NCBI GenBank assembly: GCA_019096195.1 | Contig: JAGTXK010000011.1 | Coordinates: 56,838-120,837, forward strand | Origin: Boletus sp. NGJ | Lineage: Eukaryota > Basidiomycota > Agaricomycetes > Boletales > Boletaceae | Length of the DNA stretch: 64,000 bases | Reading direction: 5' to 3' | In this document: positions 24,251 to 35,257 of the stretch, piece after piece | Position numbering within the stretch: the stretch's first letter is position 1 | How the letters are laid out: each line of letters starts with the position of its first letter | Made by a program: the position numbers and the translations under genes | The notes under the pieces: model-generated | Databases searched by the model: none | Told to the model about the DNA's origin: nothing | What the model saw: the letters and a program-made list of their open reading frames with translations, nothing else

Positions 24251-27200
24251 ATGACCGCTAGACGCGAAAGCCTCTTTCCGCCAGCGTCCATCGGAAGGGC
24301 TCAAGGCGCCAGTATCGTCCGCACGCCCTCCCGCGAGGCCCTTGCAGTCCACCCGCTCCTCAGCCCGGGTCCATCCGCACCGCCATCCAATGCAGCGTTG
24401 GACAGCTCGTCAAGCGCCAAGTATGTCCCGTATACACCACGACAACGCCCAGCGACGACAGGTCCTCAGGCTGCGGCGACGCCCTCTCAGGCCAGTGCGC
24501 CAGGGAAACCTCAGCTCGTGAACCTCAGGGCTGCGGCGCAAAACATTGGCCTCGAAACCCACTCCATCGGTTGGGCCATTCTCGAAAAGATCTCGTACGA
24601 GGGGGATACCTCTGACGAATGGTCCGAGATATGGAACGCGCTCACCAAAGGAAGGGTGCGTCTCGCTGTATCATTGAACGGCTCCTCCTCATTCTCTGTA
24701 GGCGACGTTACTCCTTCCCTCAGAACCGAGTTCAGGCCATGACTCGATCACATCAGAATTTGTCCAGGATCATCTCATCCTATGTGATCTCGCGTCCAGA
24801 GAGAACACCGCCGTGGTCACCCTCTCCGGTCTACGTGGACAGCTCGTCAAGTTCGTCCTCGCTCCATGATGGACAGCCCATATCGCTGATCTCTCTCGTG
24901 CAGTGACTCTCTCACATTCAGATCCACATTGCACAGGTCCACAAAGCCATTCCAGGGCCTCTTGGCACCGTCTGCCTCACGCGCCGTGTCGCTCGATGCA
25001 TTGCCCCCTCTTCCTCCCTTTCCCCCAGAGTCGTCGTATCCCTCATTCACAGTCTCGGGATCTAGTACCGCGCTACCGGTCCCTTCGCGAGCGACGAAAC
25101 CGCCTCTTCCACCCCGTCCAGGTGTCCGCGGTGCACCGACATCGTCTTCTGCCCGTCTATCCATGCCGTTTGCATCCCTCTTTGGCCAGAGACCCTCCAC
25201 ACCACCCCCACAGCCCCCACAGCCCCCTCCAACGACGACAACGACCACCGCATCCCAATCCACCGACGCCGAGCCTACCGTCGACATCTCTGCCTTTGTC
25301 ATCGATACCGCCATCTCCAGAATAGACATTGCTATCGGGATCATCAGCGCCCTCAAAGGCGAGATTGCCGTTGCCCTCAACGATCACCCCCCCTGGATCG
25401 TCGAACGCGTCCACACCTTTGCCCTCCCATGCTTTCCGTTCGTCAAAGTCCCCGCGGGAAAGAAAAAGTTGCAGGATATTGGCGGGAATCCCAAATCGAG
25501 TGTATGTGGTCAATGCGGCGCTCGATAAGCCCGAGGATTTGGCAGACAAGTTCCAGGGGTTTTATAGGGCAGTGGAAGGCGAGTTGAGGAATCGGGATCA
25601 TGTGCGAGTGGAGGAAGGGGACCCGGGTGGATGGACTGGATACGAGTGGTCCGCAGGAACCGGAACAGGTCGGGGAGAAGGAGGAAGAAGCGAGTGAAGC
25701 GCGGATACGCGATGTCCTCGAAACGATCGAGTCGACGTTGTGTACGCTCCTCTATGACAGGCAAGTATTTGGCGTTCAGGGTTGTGGTTTCACTTACACA
25801 GGAGCCATGCACAGACTGTTCCTTCCGTCGACTTCGGACGACGCATCACACAACGAAGCCCTTTCGAGTCGAATCGCTGCGTTGAACATGTTGGATCTAA
25901 GCCTGGAACATCTCGACGTTGATATTGGTGATGCCGACCATGCAGAGGTGGATGCGGTCGTCCGTACGTGTGGACAAAGTATGTCGGTCTTTGCTTCTCC
26001 ACGTTCCTTGTCTTCTCACCTTGCCAATCGTAGCCTTGGCTCAACTGGATCTCGCTGCTCGCTCGCCTCGTGAAAAGGCGGCTGTTTTGGTCTCTGCCCA
26101 CAAACTTGTCGTCGGTCAGTGTGTTTGTCATCACGTGTACGCGAATCAGTAATTGATATGGTGTAGAGGGCCTCTCGAAGATCCCGCCTGTTCGTCTGAA
26201 AAGTCGAGACGACGACGACGACAAGGCTCCGACGAGCCACCCCTCTGGTCCCTACTGAGGCTACTGAACATGCAAGCACAACGTCGACACGACCCGTTGT
26301 TTCTGTTCACATCCCTCCATCATCGGAACCAACAGAGAAACAAAGCCCATTGACACCTACTCTCCGCCTCTCCACCTCGCCGGATCGACCACGCGCCCTC
26401 AAACGATCCCCCTCTCCTGAAACCGTTCCCGCATCGACATCCTCGCCCGTCTCGGGAGACGTCCTCCTCCCAATCCTGATCTTTTCGGTCGTCAAAGCGA
26501 ACCCATCCAGACTGGTATCACATCTCCTGTTCATACAACGATTCCGTAACCAATGCTTTGGCGGGGAAGAAAGCTATTGTCTCATCAACCTCATGGCCGT
26601 CGCCGAATTTCTCGAAAACGTCGACCTCGGTGCGCTCGGGCTCGGAGAGAGCGAAAAAAAGGTCCGGAGGTACGCTTCGTTTCCTTTTCACCCTTTCTGA
26701 TTCCTAGCGACCCACGCTCACGCTTCGACAGCACGGCAGACCTGACACCCATTCCGATCGCGCGTCCCAATTTGCCCGAATCACCGATCGCAGCGGTGTT
26801 GCCGGGCGAGGAGCACCCAGCAAGTTTACGAGGGCGTGTCGGACAAGGGGTCGATGCCATCGCTGGGTCGGCCAACAAAGTCATCTTGGGCGTCGTCGAC
26901 ACGTCATTTGGTGTTCTGCGCGCGTTGTTACCGGGCCAGACGGCGCATGGCGGTACTAGTAGCGGTGGTGGGACCAGCGCTGCGCAAGGGTCGACGCCGG
27001 GATCGGGCTCAGCGGCGGTGGTAGGAGCAGGAGCAGGATCGGGTGAGACAGACGCAGCCCTCTGGGGCGTCCGACCCAGCCTCGGTCTTCTCCGCCGTGA
27101 AACGGGGTTCTCGATCGCAGGTTTGACGGCAGCGTTGCCTGGTGGGCCGGGAAAAGCCAAGAGTCAGAGTCACCCCGAGGAGGAAGGGCAACGGGAGCTC

Positions 27201-27786
27201 GTCGAGGTGTTGTCGAGGCCGGCGTCGTTGAGGTCGCATCGGAGTGGGTACGAGGGGGAGGGGTCTGAGGATGCGGGGGATTCGTCTGAGGTGGAGGGGA
27301 GTGATCGGGGCGGAGGAAGAGAGTGAGGATGAGGGAGAGGATGTGGAAGAGGGGAGAGAGGATGGCGTGGCCGAGGGGGAGGGAAAGGCCGAGGGGGAGG
27401 GGGAGGGGGAAAAGGAGGAGGAAGGCGAGGGGGAGGAAGTCCATGATACGAGGAGCATCAAGAGCTTTGAGAGCATGCTGAGCAGTGGTCGGACGAAGCG
27501 CAGGACGACCACGAGTACGACCACTGCGTCAACGGGGCGGCGGAAACGGTTGTCGGACTTGACGGATCGGTTGACGCATGGGATGGCGGGGATGTCGATG
27601 TCGAGGCGGGTGCAGGGCGGGGACGCGCACAAGCCGTTGACGCTGTCTGGTCGGCTGCCGCCTCCGAACCGTCGGTTCGTGGAGTGCACCGAACAGGATA
27701 TTCGGGTGTCGGAAGTGGGCGAGCTCTTACGCGAGTACCAGCGATTGGTCGAGGCGGTGCGCAGCGTTGGTGGATTCCAAGAATAA
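24251..27786 (+). CDS. VPS9-domain protein, predicted Rab5-type guanine nucleotide exchange factor
   Basis: VPS9 domains load GTP onto Rab5/Vps21 GTPases at endosomes. Exons: 24251-24655, 24702-24850, 24922-25760, 25815-25978, 26034-26114, 26167-26669 and 26732-27786, about 1063 aa. The N-terminal part is low-complexity and Pro-rich. The VPS9 domain includes LFLPST, AAVLVSAHKLVVEGLSK, DVLLPILIFSVVKANP, FRNQCFGGEESYCLINLMAVAEFLENV. The C-terminal third is Glu/Gly-rich and ends in a helical tail (LLREYQRLVEAV). The intron at 25761-25814 is GC-AG. The frame needs one base removed at four places (about 25460-25500, 25600-25640, 26205-26250, 27300-27325); phases then close exactly. The conserved domain argues for a working gene with assembly insertions, but decay is possible. 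An inverted fragment lies at 20655-21345. Confidence 0.85.
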
Positions 27787-27944
27787 GCCAGGAAGGGAGA
27801 GGAGTGTACGTGGGTGGGTCGCGTGGACACTGTGTATGTGTTGGCAGATAGTGATAGTTTACGATGTAGCTCTCAAGCCCGGGGCTGGAAACTCCTTGAA
27901 CAAGGCCTAGATGACATTATAATGTTCAATCTACGCGCACAGAC

Positions 27945-28110
27945 ACCGATACAATGTATGTATAGTGATTCCTTCGTGATACCCGAAATATCATGCGAGC
28001 CACATTTTCATGAACTCGAGCGCTGCCATCTGAAAAACGTAGACCGTCTCGTCGACGGCACCATTCTCAGCGATCACATCCGAACAGTGGAACCCGTCAC
28101 CCTCGTAAAT
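27945..28110 (-). pseudogene. Duplicated 3'-end fragment of the S28 peptidase
   Basis: About 165 bp that align base by base with 17613-17778, covering the last codons of S28 and its 3' flank. The parent's stop region is altered and no other S28 exon is nearby. The right edge falls exactly at the stop codon of the MBD4-like gene, so that gene's end may have been reshaped by the insertion. Confidence 0.88.
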
Positions 28111-29967
28111 TCATGTGTACGTTATACTTTGCCCACTCCCACTCAACGCGTCACATAGATCCATGCAAAAATGATACATATACCCCTCTCCACCGATAGC
28201 GCAATCGTAATGTGCCGCAAGGTCGTCTACCAACGTGATCAGGTATGGCACGTCCACATCCCCGATCACACCCGTTCCTCCGGGGTACCACACTTTCCCT
28301 TCCTCGACGGCCCATCGCCAACGCTGTCGTCGTCACCCGTTCATATCCATATCAATCAGCACGGGCGACGTGGAAAGAAGAACGGGCGTACCAGGTATCG
28401 CACCAGTTCCTTGTCTCGTGGCATCACGCGTTTCCATGCGTCCTTGTCACCTGCACAAAAGATGTGGAGCGAATCGAGTGCATATGGGCCAACGCCGGGG
28501 TAGTGCAGGTGAGGTGCATTGGGCACGAAGCTTTGCTCGGACAGGAGAGCGGCCAAGGATGTTCTCGAGCAACTCCGAGCTTGTTGATCCTCGAGGAAGT
28601 GCTCGGACATATCTTTCAGCCAACTCACCCGTTTGTTGTAAAGCCCGAGTGGTCTAAGCAGCTCGACGAGTTCGTCTTGCGGAGCTGGGAGCTTGACATC
28701 AACCTCGGTAACTGAATAAAACGCGACCGCGTAACCCACCGTGCACAAGATCCTGGGGCGTCGGCCAGCGCGATATAATCTTGCAAAACACAGGGATGGC
28801 TGCTTTCCCAGTCGTCACGTTGAGGAGTCGGACAGCGATGAGCACTTTCCACGGGTCATCTCGTACACTCTCTGGTTGTCAATATGTGCGAGGAAATTCG
28901 CTCATTCGTGGCCGAAGTAATAGTATAGACGACACCTACCCTGTACAAGTATTGGCTTCAATCGTCTCAACATGATCATGAGGTCGTCAAACAGTCCGGG
29001 GTTGTTGTACCATGTCAGGATGCTTGACTCTTCCACAGTACCTTCCACTGGTTCATCAAACGAAACATCCAGCGTAGGATACTCAAAATCCGAAGATTCA
29101 ATGTATACTGGGATAGTGATCATTGGAGAACTAGGTGGGGTTAGAGCTGGGAAATGCTCCGGTACGGGGCACGTCGGGAGTGGTGGCCCACACTTGCGCG
29201 AAATACTTGGACGTCTTCAACGGTAACGTCAGTTCCGGATCGTGCCAATCCTGGCACTCCACAGTGTCAGGGTGTAAAATGTGAGGATTCGGGTTACCAT
29301 CATGCACTGCGACGTCTCTGTCTGCGCGGCTGATGGGTGGGGAAAGGGGCAGTGTGACGATGCCTTCTTGTGAGCGCTTTCAGTGGGATACCCAGCGCGG
29401 ACCGTTCCCGGATCAGCTATACGGTTTTGTGACCTCTGCTTCTTCCTGATGATCTCTACCGCATCCAGCACTACACGACAAGACGGGGAAGCAGGGGTAT
29501 GGGACGGACTGGGATCCTGTTCGTGTTCGACTCCTCCCATCGCGGACATGCACCGCGTTCGTGATCGTGTGTTCCTTGTGCGCCGCTGGGTGAGACCGTC
29601 TGGGGTGCTGGGTGACGAGAGCGTTTCCCTATCCCTGCCCAGCCACTTTCGCTTCGCCGGCACCGTGAAAGGAGGATCAGAAACATACGCGTCCGAGGGA
29701 TCTCTCAGTGACACTGGGTCACAACCCGGATTCAGAACACCGCTGACGGCCACCCAAGACCAGGCGCGCGGACGAAACTGCGTTGGCAAAGCGTCAGCCT
29801 CGCTTCGAGGCCAGCGATCCTCTGAATCGAATGCCATTAGGGGATGTTGGTCACCGTTTCTTGCGAACACGAGCGGAATCTGGGGTGTAGGCGAATGCGC
29901 GCATCCATTGGACGGGGGAGACGGGGGAGACGCGGCTTGGGGTTGTACTAGGACTCGGGGTGCTCAT
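28111..29967 (-). CDS. MBD4-like HhH-GPD DNA glycosylase (G:T mismatch repair)
   Basis: MBD4-type glycosylases excise thymine from G:T mispairs formed by deamination of 5-methylcytosine. Conserved exons on the - strand: an exon ending at 28940, 28871-28740, 28684-28392 and 28323-28111. They encode VQESVRDDPWKVLIAVRLLN, TTGKAAIPVF, LLRPLGLYNKR, the helix-hairpin-helix YPGVGPYALDS with the catalytic Asp, FCAGDKDAWKRVMPRDKEL and YLRWRWAVEEG. This order matches the C-terminal domain of human MBD4. The N-terminal half (about 28940-29967, possible ATG at 29967 with MSTPSPSTTPSRVSP) is low-complexity and its exon joins are not resolved. No methyl-CpG-binding domain is visible, which is normal for fungal relatives. 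The stop lies at the edge of an S28 fragment. Confidence 0.82.
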
Positions 29968-30342
29968 TTCGGTGGAATTTGACTCATGCGTTGTGGAGAG
30001 TGAGTACTGTCAGTGATCCATTGGAGTTTTTGTAGTGCCGGCAAGAAAAGTGTTGCCCTAGCGGTTGCACGCGTCGTTCAATAGTCGAGTCCGAAGCTCC
30101 AAGTTGGGTTTTGTTTGGTGTTCCTAACCCCCAAGGGGCCAGGTTTGCATCTCATTAATTGTGGCTGTGTGCTTTCAAACTTCTCAGTGACTGGGAAGTT
30201 CTTGCCTGATTAGTATTTTTCCTGCTTTGTCATATTTGCCCTCCTATCTTTACACACATGAGGCTCTCTCCCTCCCACAAGCTTTTGTCTTTCATTTTAC
30301 TTTTTAATGCTCCTCTACATGTTGAACTATACCATAGCAGAC
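29968..30342. other. Boundary spacer between genes and transposon block
   Basis: About 375 bp. It should contain the promoter of the MBD4-like gene at its left end. Base composition turns AT-rich to the right. Confidence 0.4.
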
Positions 30343-30480
30343 TCCATCAGTAAAAGCAGGACTAACTGTCCAGTGCTGGACAGTACTGGACAGTAACATA
30401 GTGCTCATAGTGAAAATCCAACTGGATAGTGGTTTGATAGTACAGTCAAGTATCTCATAGTGCATAATGCTGGTCCCCTT
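30343..30480. repeat. Truncated copy of the left end of the CATAGT-repeat element
   Basis: Starts CATCAGTAAAAGCAGG and follows the left end of the element at 57725 almost base for base for about 100 bp, through the palindrome CCAGTGCTGGACAG. It then diverges. Only the left end is present. Confidence 0.85.
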
Positions 30481-30679
30481 GTTGGGTTATGCAACAGTAT
30501 GTTGTATATTGTCACACTTTGTGACTACCAGCTGTGACACACATGGGAGCAAATGTGAAGCAAGTAGTAGCTATGACTTGAAAGTGAGCATACTTGACCT
30601 AAGTAGATGGAGAAACAATATAATCTTTGAGTAACATTTGTTTGAATGACCTGAGATTTTGTCCATGCAAATGGCCATG

Positions 30680-31400
30680 GATCAAACATGCCACTGCAGA
30701 TTGTTGAGGTCAACACTGTCAATGTTGACACACTGCAAACATAGCTGCTCCATCTGTGTGCACAAATCTTCACCCTGCTGATATGTGAACTCTGGTGGAG
30801 ACTTGTCATCACCTTCATCACCACTGTCATTATTACTGTCAACATTCACATCTGGGCTGGCTTTATTTTTCACCTTAGCAATGATCTCATCATCACCACC
30901 AGGATAATGATAAGGTGAATTGCCAACCTCCTTCTCCTTGACTGGATTCAGGAGCTCCTCAAGGGTTGGCCAAGTGCCATGAATGCATTTATGAGCATGA
31001 AGCTTTTTGACAGCTTGCATGAGCTCTGATTCAGCCTGTTTGAGTTCTAAAGAAAGAGGGTGTGTTGACTCTGGTGATATGGACTGTGTGGTGTTGTTTG
31101 CAAGCACATTCATCTTTATTGTCTCAATCACTTGAAGAGAGTGAGAGTATGGTTGTCCTCTGCTTTGAAAATCTTGTCAAAAGCTGGTTTCCACTATTCA
31201 AAGTGGAATTGATCTCCAAGATGTGCTAAAAGCTCTATTTCTGCATTGGGAAGTGAAGTGATCTCACCAGAGGCAAAGCTGGTTACAATTTTCCATGCAT
31301 AGGGATCCATGGTGGGAATGGTATGTAGAGGAGCCCCATTTGGTTTTCTGTTAGGTAGTGAACAGAGGTGACTCAAAACGAACCACAATTCTGACAAATG
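30680..31400 (-). pseudogene. Degenerate transposon-type ORF
   Basis: Two open stretches on the - strand (31397-31194 and 31131-30682) are separated by stops but read as one protein. They contain DPYAWKIVTSFASGEIT, LPNAEIELLAHLGDQFHFE, a helical ELKQAESELMQAVKKLH and an acidic C-terminus. The composition resembles ORFs that recur in Agaricomycete transposons. I cannot assign the superfamily with confidence. Confidence 0.4.
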
Positions 31401-31799
31401 AATAACTATTCTGAAATTAGGGAAAATACATGGGCATGGGTAGACTTAAATACAAGGGCTGAATACCAAGACTACCTGTGAGATAAGATCCAAATATGAG
31501 ACATGATGTCAGGATGACATAGGTGGTCCGAGACAAGAAACATGAAGGATTAGAAAGTCCTAACATCACCCCCCTTTCAAGAGTTGGTGTCCGTGACAAC
31601 AGATGGATTTGGAGGGAACTTGAACAGAAAGTCGGGGAGATGGATGGTTTAAACTAGACCTGAAGGACTTGAAGTTGTCTGTAAGAAACAAAGGAGAAGG
31701 GGAAATGGGAGGGGTCTTGTGACAGATGGGACAATTATAGGGAGAGTCTGTGTCAGAGTCATTGGTGCTATAATGCAGTTTCATGATAGGATGAGGATG

Positions 31800-32910
31800 A
31801 GGCACAGTTGAGTGGAGTCGATGAAATAGGGTTATAGTGTCAGAGACATTGGCCAACTCACTGTCTTTCTTCCATTTGTGTTCTTCACGAGGAAAGCCTT
31901 TTCAATGTACGAGATACTCGATGTGACCACGACATTCACAGGAATCAATGATGGAGTTGATTTCTTGTTCATTGGTCTGATTGACGAGAATGGGCAGTGG
32001 TGGGGGAGGCTTCTTCTGAGACAGGAATTCTCCTGGGGTATATGGCCACAGAATGCACTCATTGAAGATGGGATGAATACCTCTCCACGACCTATCCAAC
32101 TTTAGTTTATATGTGCTTGCACCGACCTTTTTGATAACTTTAAATGGCCCATATCATTTGTCATCTAACTTGTGGGAGGGCTGATCTGAGCGAATATTAG
32201 TAGCTTCTAGTAGTACTAGATCTTCTGGATGATAGTCTTGGTGATCGCATGCGCATCAATCATGAAAATGCTTCATGTCATTTGTGACATGTTCCAGCAC
32301 TACACAGGCCTCTTCTTGGGTTTGTTTCATCTGTTGGACAAAGTCTTGTGCAGATTTGTTTTGTACTTCTTTCTGCCGTTCTATCCCCATAAGAGGTTGC
32401 TGCCCATAATTGAGTAAGAAGGGAGAATATCCCATCGCCAAAGAGGTTTTTTGATTGTGAGCAAACTCAGTGAGGGGCAGCCATTCAGTCCAATCTGTTT
32501 GTTTGTGATTGGTGTAGATCTGTAGGTATTGTTCAACCTCTGTGTTCAGATGCTCTGTCTGTCCATCTGTTTGGGAGTGATAGGCAGTGGACGGGTTTGC
32601 CTCAATTTTGAGCAGTGTGTACAAATCCTTCATAAATGAGGAAATAAATTGTAACCCTTGATCGAAAATGACCTTCTTCAGTGTCCCATGTAATTTGAAG
32701 ACATGGTTGTGATAAATCTTAGCTACTCCAAGGGTGGTGATGGTGTCTTGCATGGGAAAAATATAAATCATCTTGGAAAAGTGGTTGATGACATTGAGGA
32801 TGGTGTTCTTCCCATTGGACTTTGGGAGTGGTCTGATGATGTTGATAGAAATTTCCTCCCATGGGGTGGAAGGAGTAGCATTGGGATGTAGTGGAGTAGA
32901 TGGACTTGAG
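31800..32910 (-). mobile_element. Ty3/gypsy (chromovirus) integrase-chromodomain fragment
   Basis: On the - strand, the integrase core reads KIYHNHVFKLHGTLKKVIFD, then STAYHSQTDGQTEHLNTEVE and WTEWLPLTEFAHNQ. These are the second Asp region and the Glu block of the DDE integrase. Further downstream a GPY-like stretch (WYGPFKVIKKVG) precedes a chromodomain (EYLVHWKGFPREEHKW, about 31850-31960). Stops and frame changes are present and no RT or LTR accompanies it. It is a 3' pol remnant. Confidence 0.8.
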
Positions 32911-33000
32911 CATTTAGGAGGATCAGGTTATAGGGGCTAAATGCAAAAGTCATTCATTGTATAAAATTGGGAAAAATGGTAGAAATAAAGGAAAAAATAA

Positions 33001-33385
33001 TGTTACAGTTGTGGAAGGGGGTATACCTTTTTCTCTACCATCCCCTCTGACAGGCCTCTGGAATGACTTGTCCTTTGACTCCAGACTCTTTTGGGATTTC
33101 CCACAAACTCCCATCCAAGCATCACTATACCCTGCCTCCTTTTAGGTGATGCTATGCTCACCATTACCATCACCTTGGCTGTGGACCACAGCCTCCTATT
33201 TCACTTCTTCTTCTATTTCATCCTTTGATCTGAACATAGACAATGCCTCCATGGCTGTGCTCTGTCATACACAACCCAGTATTTCCAACCTACTATTTGA
33301 CTGATGTTCTGATTCCCTTTATGGTAATATTCAATTCAGATCTCATATTACCTTGTATGGTAGGAAGCCTGCCCTAAATACATAT
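33001..33385 (-). repeat. Partial LTR, family B
   Basis: Begins TGTTACAGTTGTGGAAGGGGG, the reverse complement of the end of the solo LTRs at 48564, 50756 and 60810, and follows that family for about 380 bp before similarity is lost. The orientation is opposite to those copies. Confidence 0.75.
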
Positions 33386-33815
33386 GGAAACTAGATTGTG
33401 TATTCGTGTATATAGCAAGGAGGGAGTTTTGTTGGTAGTAGATGAGAATGTTGTTTATAGATACTGTAATATGAAAGTGTAGCGAGAGTAGTGATAAATA
33501 ATGAGTATCAACAGTGTGAACATTTCAGTTGGGCCTCTAGACTGATGGCTAAAGCCATTCCACTTAAGCAGCTTGAGCAGCCTCTACTGCCTGGTGACTC
33601 AAAGCATCTCTCAGTAGCAATTCTGGCCCTATCTGAGCAGGCAATTCACAAGAAATGGATCTGGAACATACAGGAACAACATGGGGAAACACATTGGAGG
33701 TTATCCTTTGGAGCTTGCTATAATAATTTATTCCTGAGGTTTCACACTCCAAATTATTCCAGATAAAATCATCTAGCAAGGTGAAAGTAAACATAGTCTG
33801 TGGCATTTGTAACAC

Positions 33816-34640
33816 TGCTATTCCAGTTGTAGAAGGGGGTATGCCTTTTTCCCTTCCTACTCTCCCTTCTGGACTCTGGGACAACCAACTCTTTGACTCC
33901 TATGACTCAGGATTCCCCCACAACACCCACCCAAGCATCGCCCCATCCTGAATGCCCTTTCTAGGTGATGCATCACTATGGCTGTGATACAGCCCTCTAC
34001 ACCTACATGCATTTCATCTCTGATTTGATCACAGACATTGCCTTCTTGGCTATGTTCTCTCATACATAGCCTAGTATTCCAATTCCTCATTTATCTGATG
34101 CCTTTGATCTTCTTTCGTAGTATTATTCAATCTGCAATCTCATATTACTATATACAATGAGAAGCCTGCCCTAGATCGGGGAGGTCTATATATATGGGTG
34201 TACACTTTTCATGTAACCTCTAACCTTGATCTACACTTCTTACTGTGTAATTAACTCTACTCTCAGTTCTGCATCACTTCATGGTCTGCGCCCACTCTGG
34301 AAGTGATACCACTCGTGCTCATGATACTCCTAGTAATCACCTTGCACTTGTGTGGTCTCTTTGCTATCTGTTCGCACACTCAAGCAGTGGCAACACCAAC
34401 ACAGACAGGGTTCTGCCCAGATAGAACAAGGGTCACTATCTTCAAAGTCCAAGACTCCCCCATTGGTCGTAGAGATGTCCCTCACCTAGAGGAGACTCTA
34501 CATAAAGCTAGCTGTCAGTACCCCATACCTAAGGAACTCAGGCCTAGGGAGCCAGTTGCTCAAGTCCAGCTAGTCCAGTAATCAACTAGGCAGTTGATTA
34601 CTCGGCAATGTGTCACCAGGTTATGAAGGTTGTAATAACT
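33816..34640 (-). repeat. Degenerate family B LTR, near full length
   Basis: Aligns in reverse with the family B solo LTRs from the GAAGGGGGTATGCC end through the TATATATGGGTG promoter-like region to the GATTACTCGGCAATGTGTCAC end. Both termini are eroded and I could not find a target-site duplication. Confidence 0.7.
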
Positions 34641-35257
34641 GCCAGATAAAGTTTGGAGTGCAAGAGTTGGAGATATTCTGGATCTAATCCAAAGCATGTG
34701 TAGTAATTGATGGTTATAAAATGGATACTGGTCACATCAACCACAGTCAGATAATCCAACCTGTTTGGCAGTCAAAGTTGGTGTTATGAATCCCTTTTGG
34801 AACCAAACCACAAGGCTTGAACAGTCTCGCAGGCTACATGTGTCCTGGCTTAACAAATAAGGTTGGGAGTCGCATCCGTACTATGCTAGCCCTACAATGA
34901 CCAGAGTGGCCAAGGCAATAAGCTATTGGAGCAGAATACAAGTGGATTAGACTGGGGATTCCAGTTGTCAAAGTCCTACTTTATATATGTACAGGGATTG
35001 CACACAGACCAAGCTATGTGTGTGATAAATTACTACGTATGGTAAGACGGAGATTAAAGGGGCTGTGTGAGAAGAGCAGAAATTAATAAGTTGTGGATTA
35101 CATGAGGTATGATGTCATATGACATCATAGGTTCTAGACCTAGTCATGTGATTGTTCCCACGGTCACGTGCACAGTCACGTGATTTGATGAGAAAAAGAT
35201 TTATGAAATGAAAAAGTAAGTGTCAATGTGAAAAGTTTGAAATTATTCTATATTATA

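Noticed and set aside
24251-27786. Programmed +1 ribosomal frameshifting in the VPS9 gene
   Set aside because: Four shifts in one gene without a shared slippery motif, with similar shifts in unrelated genes, fit assembly insertions better.
27009-27830. 273-codon - strand ORF of Ser/Pro/Leu-rich sequence
   Set aside because: It is the antisense shadow of the Glu/Gly-rich tail of the VPS9-domain gene; low-complexity GA-rich DNA often leaves the other strand open.
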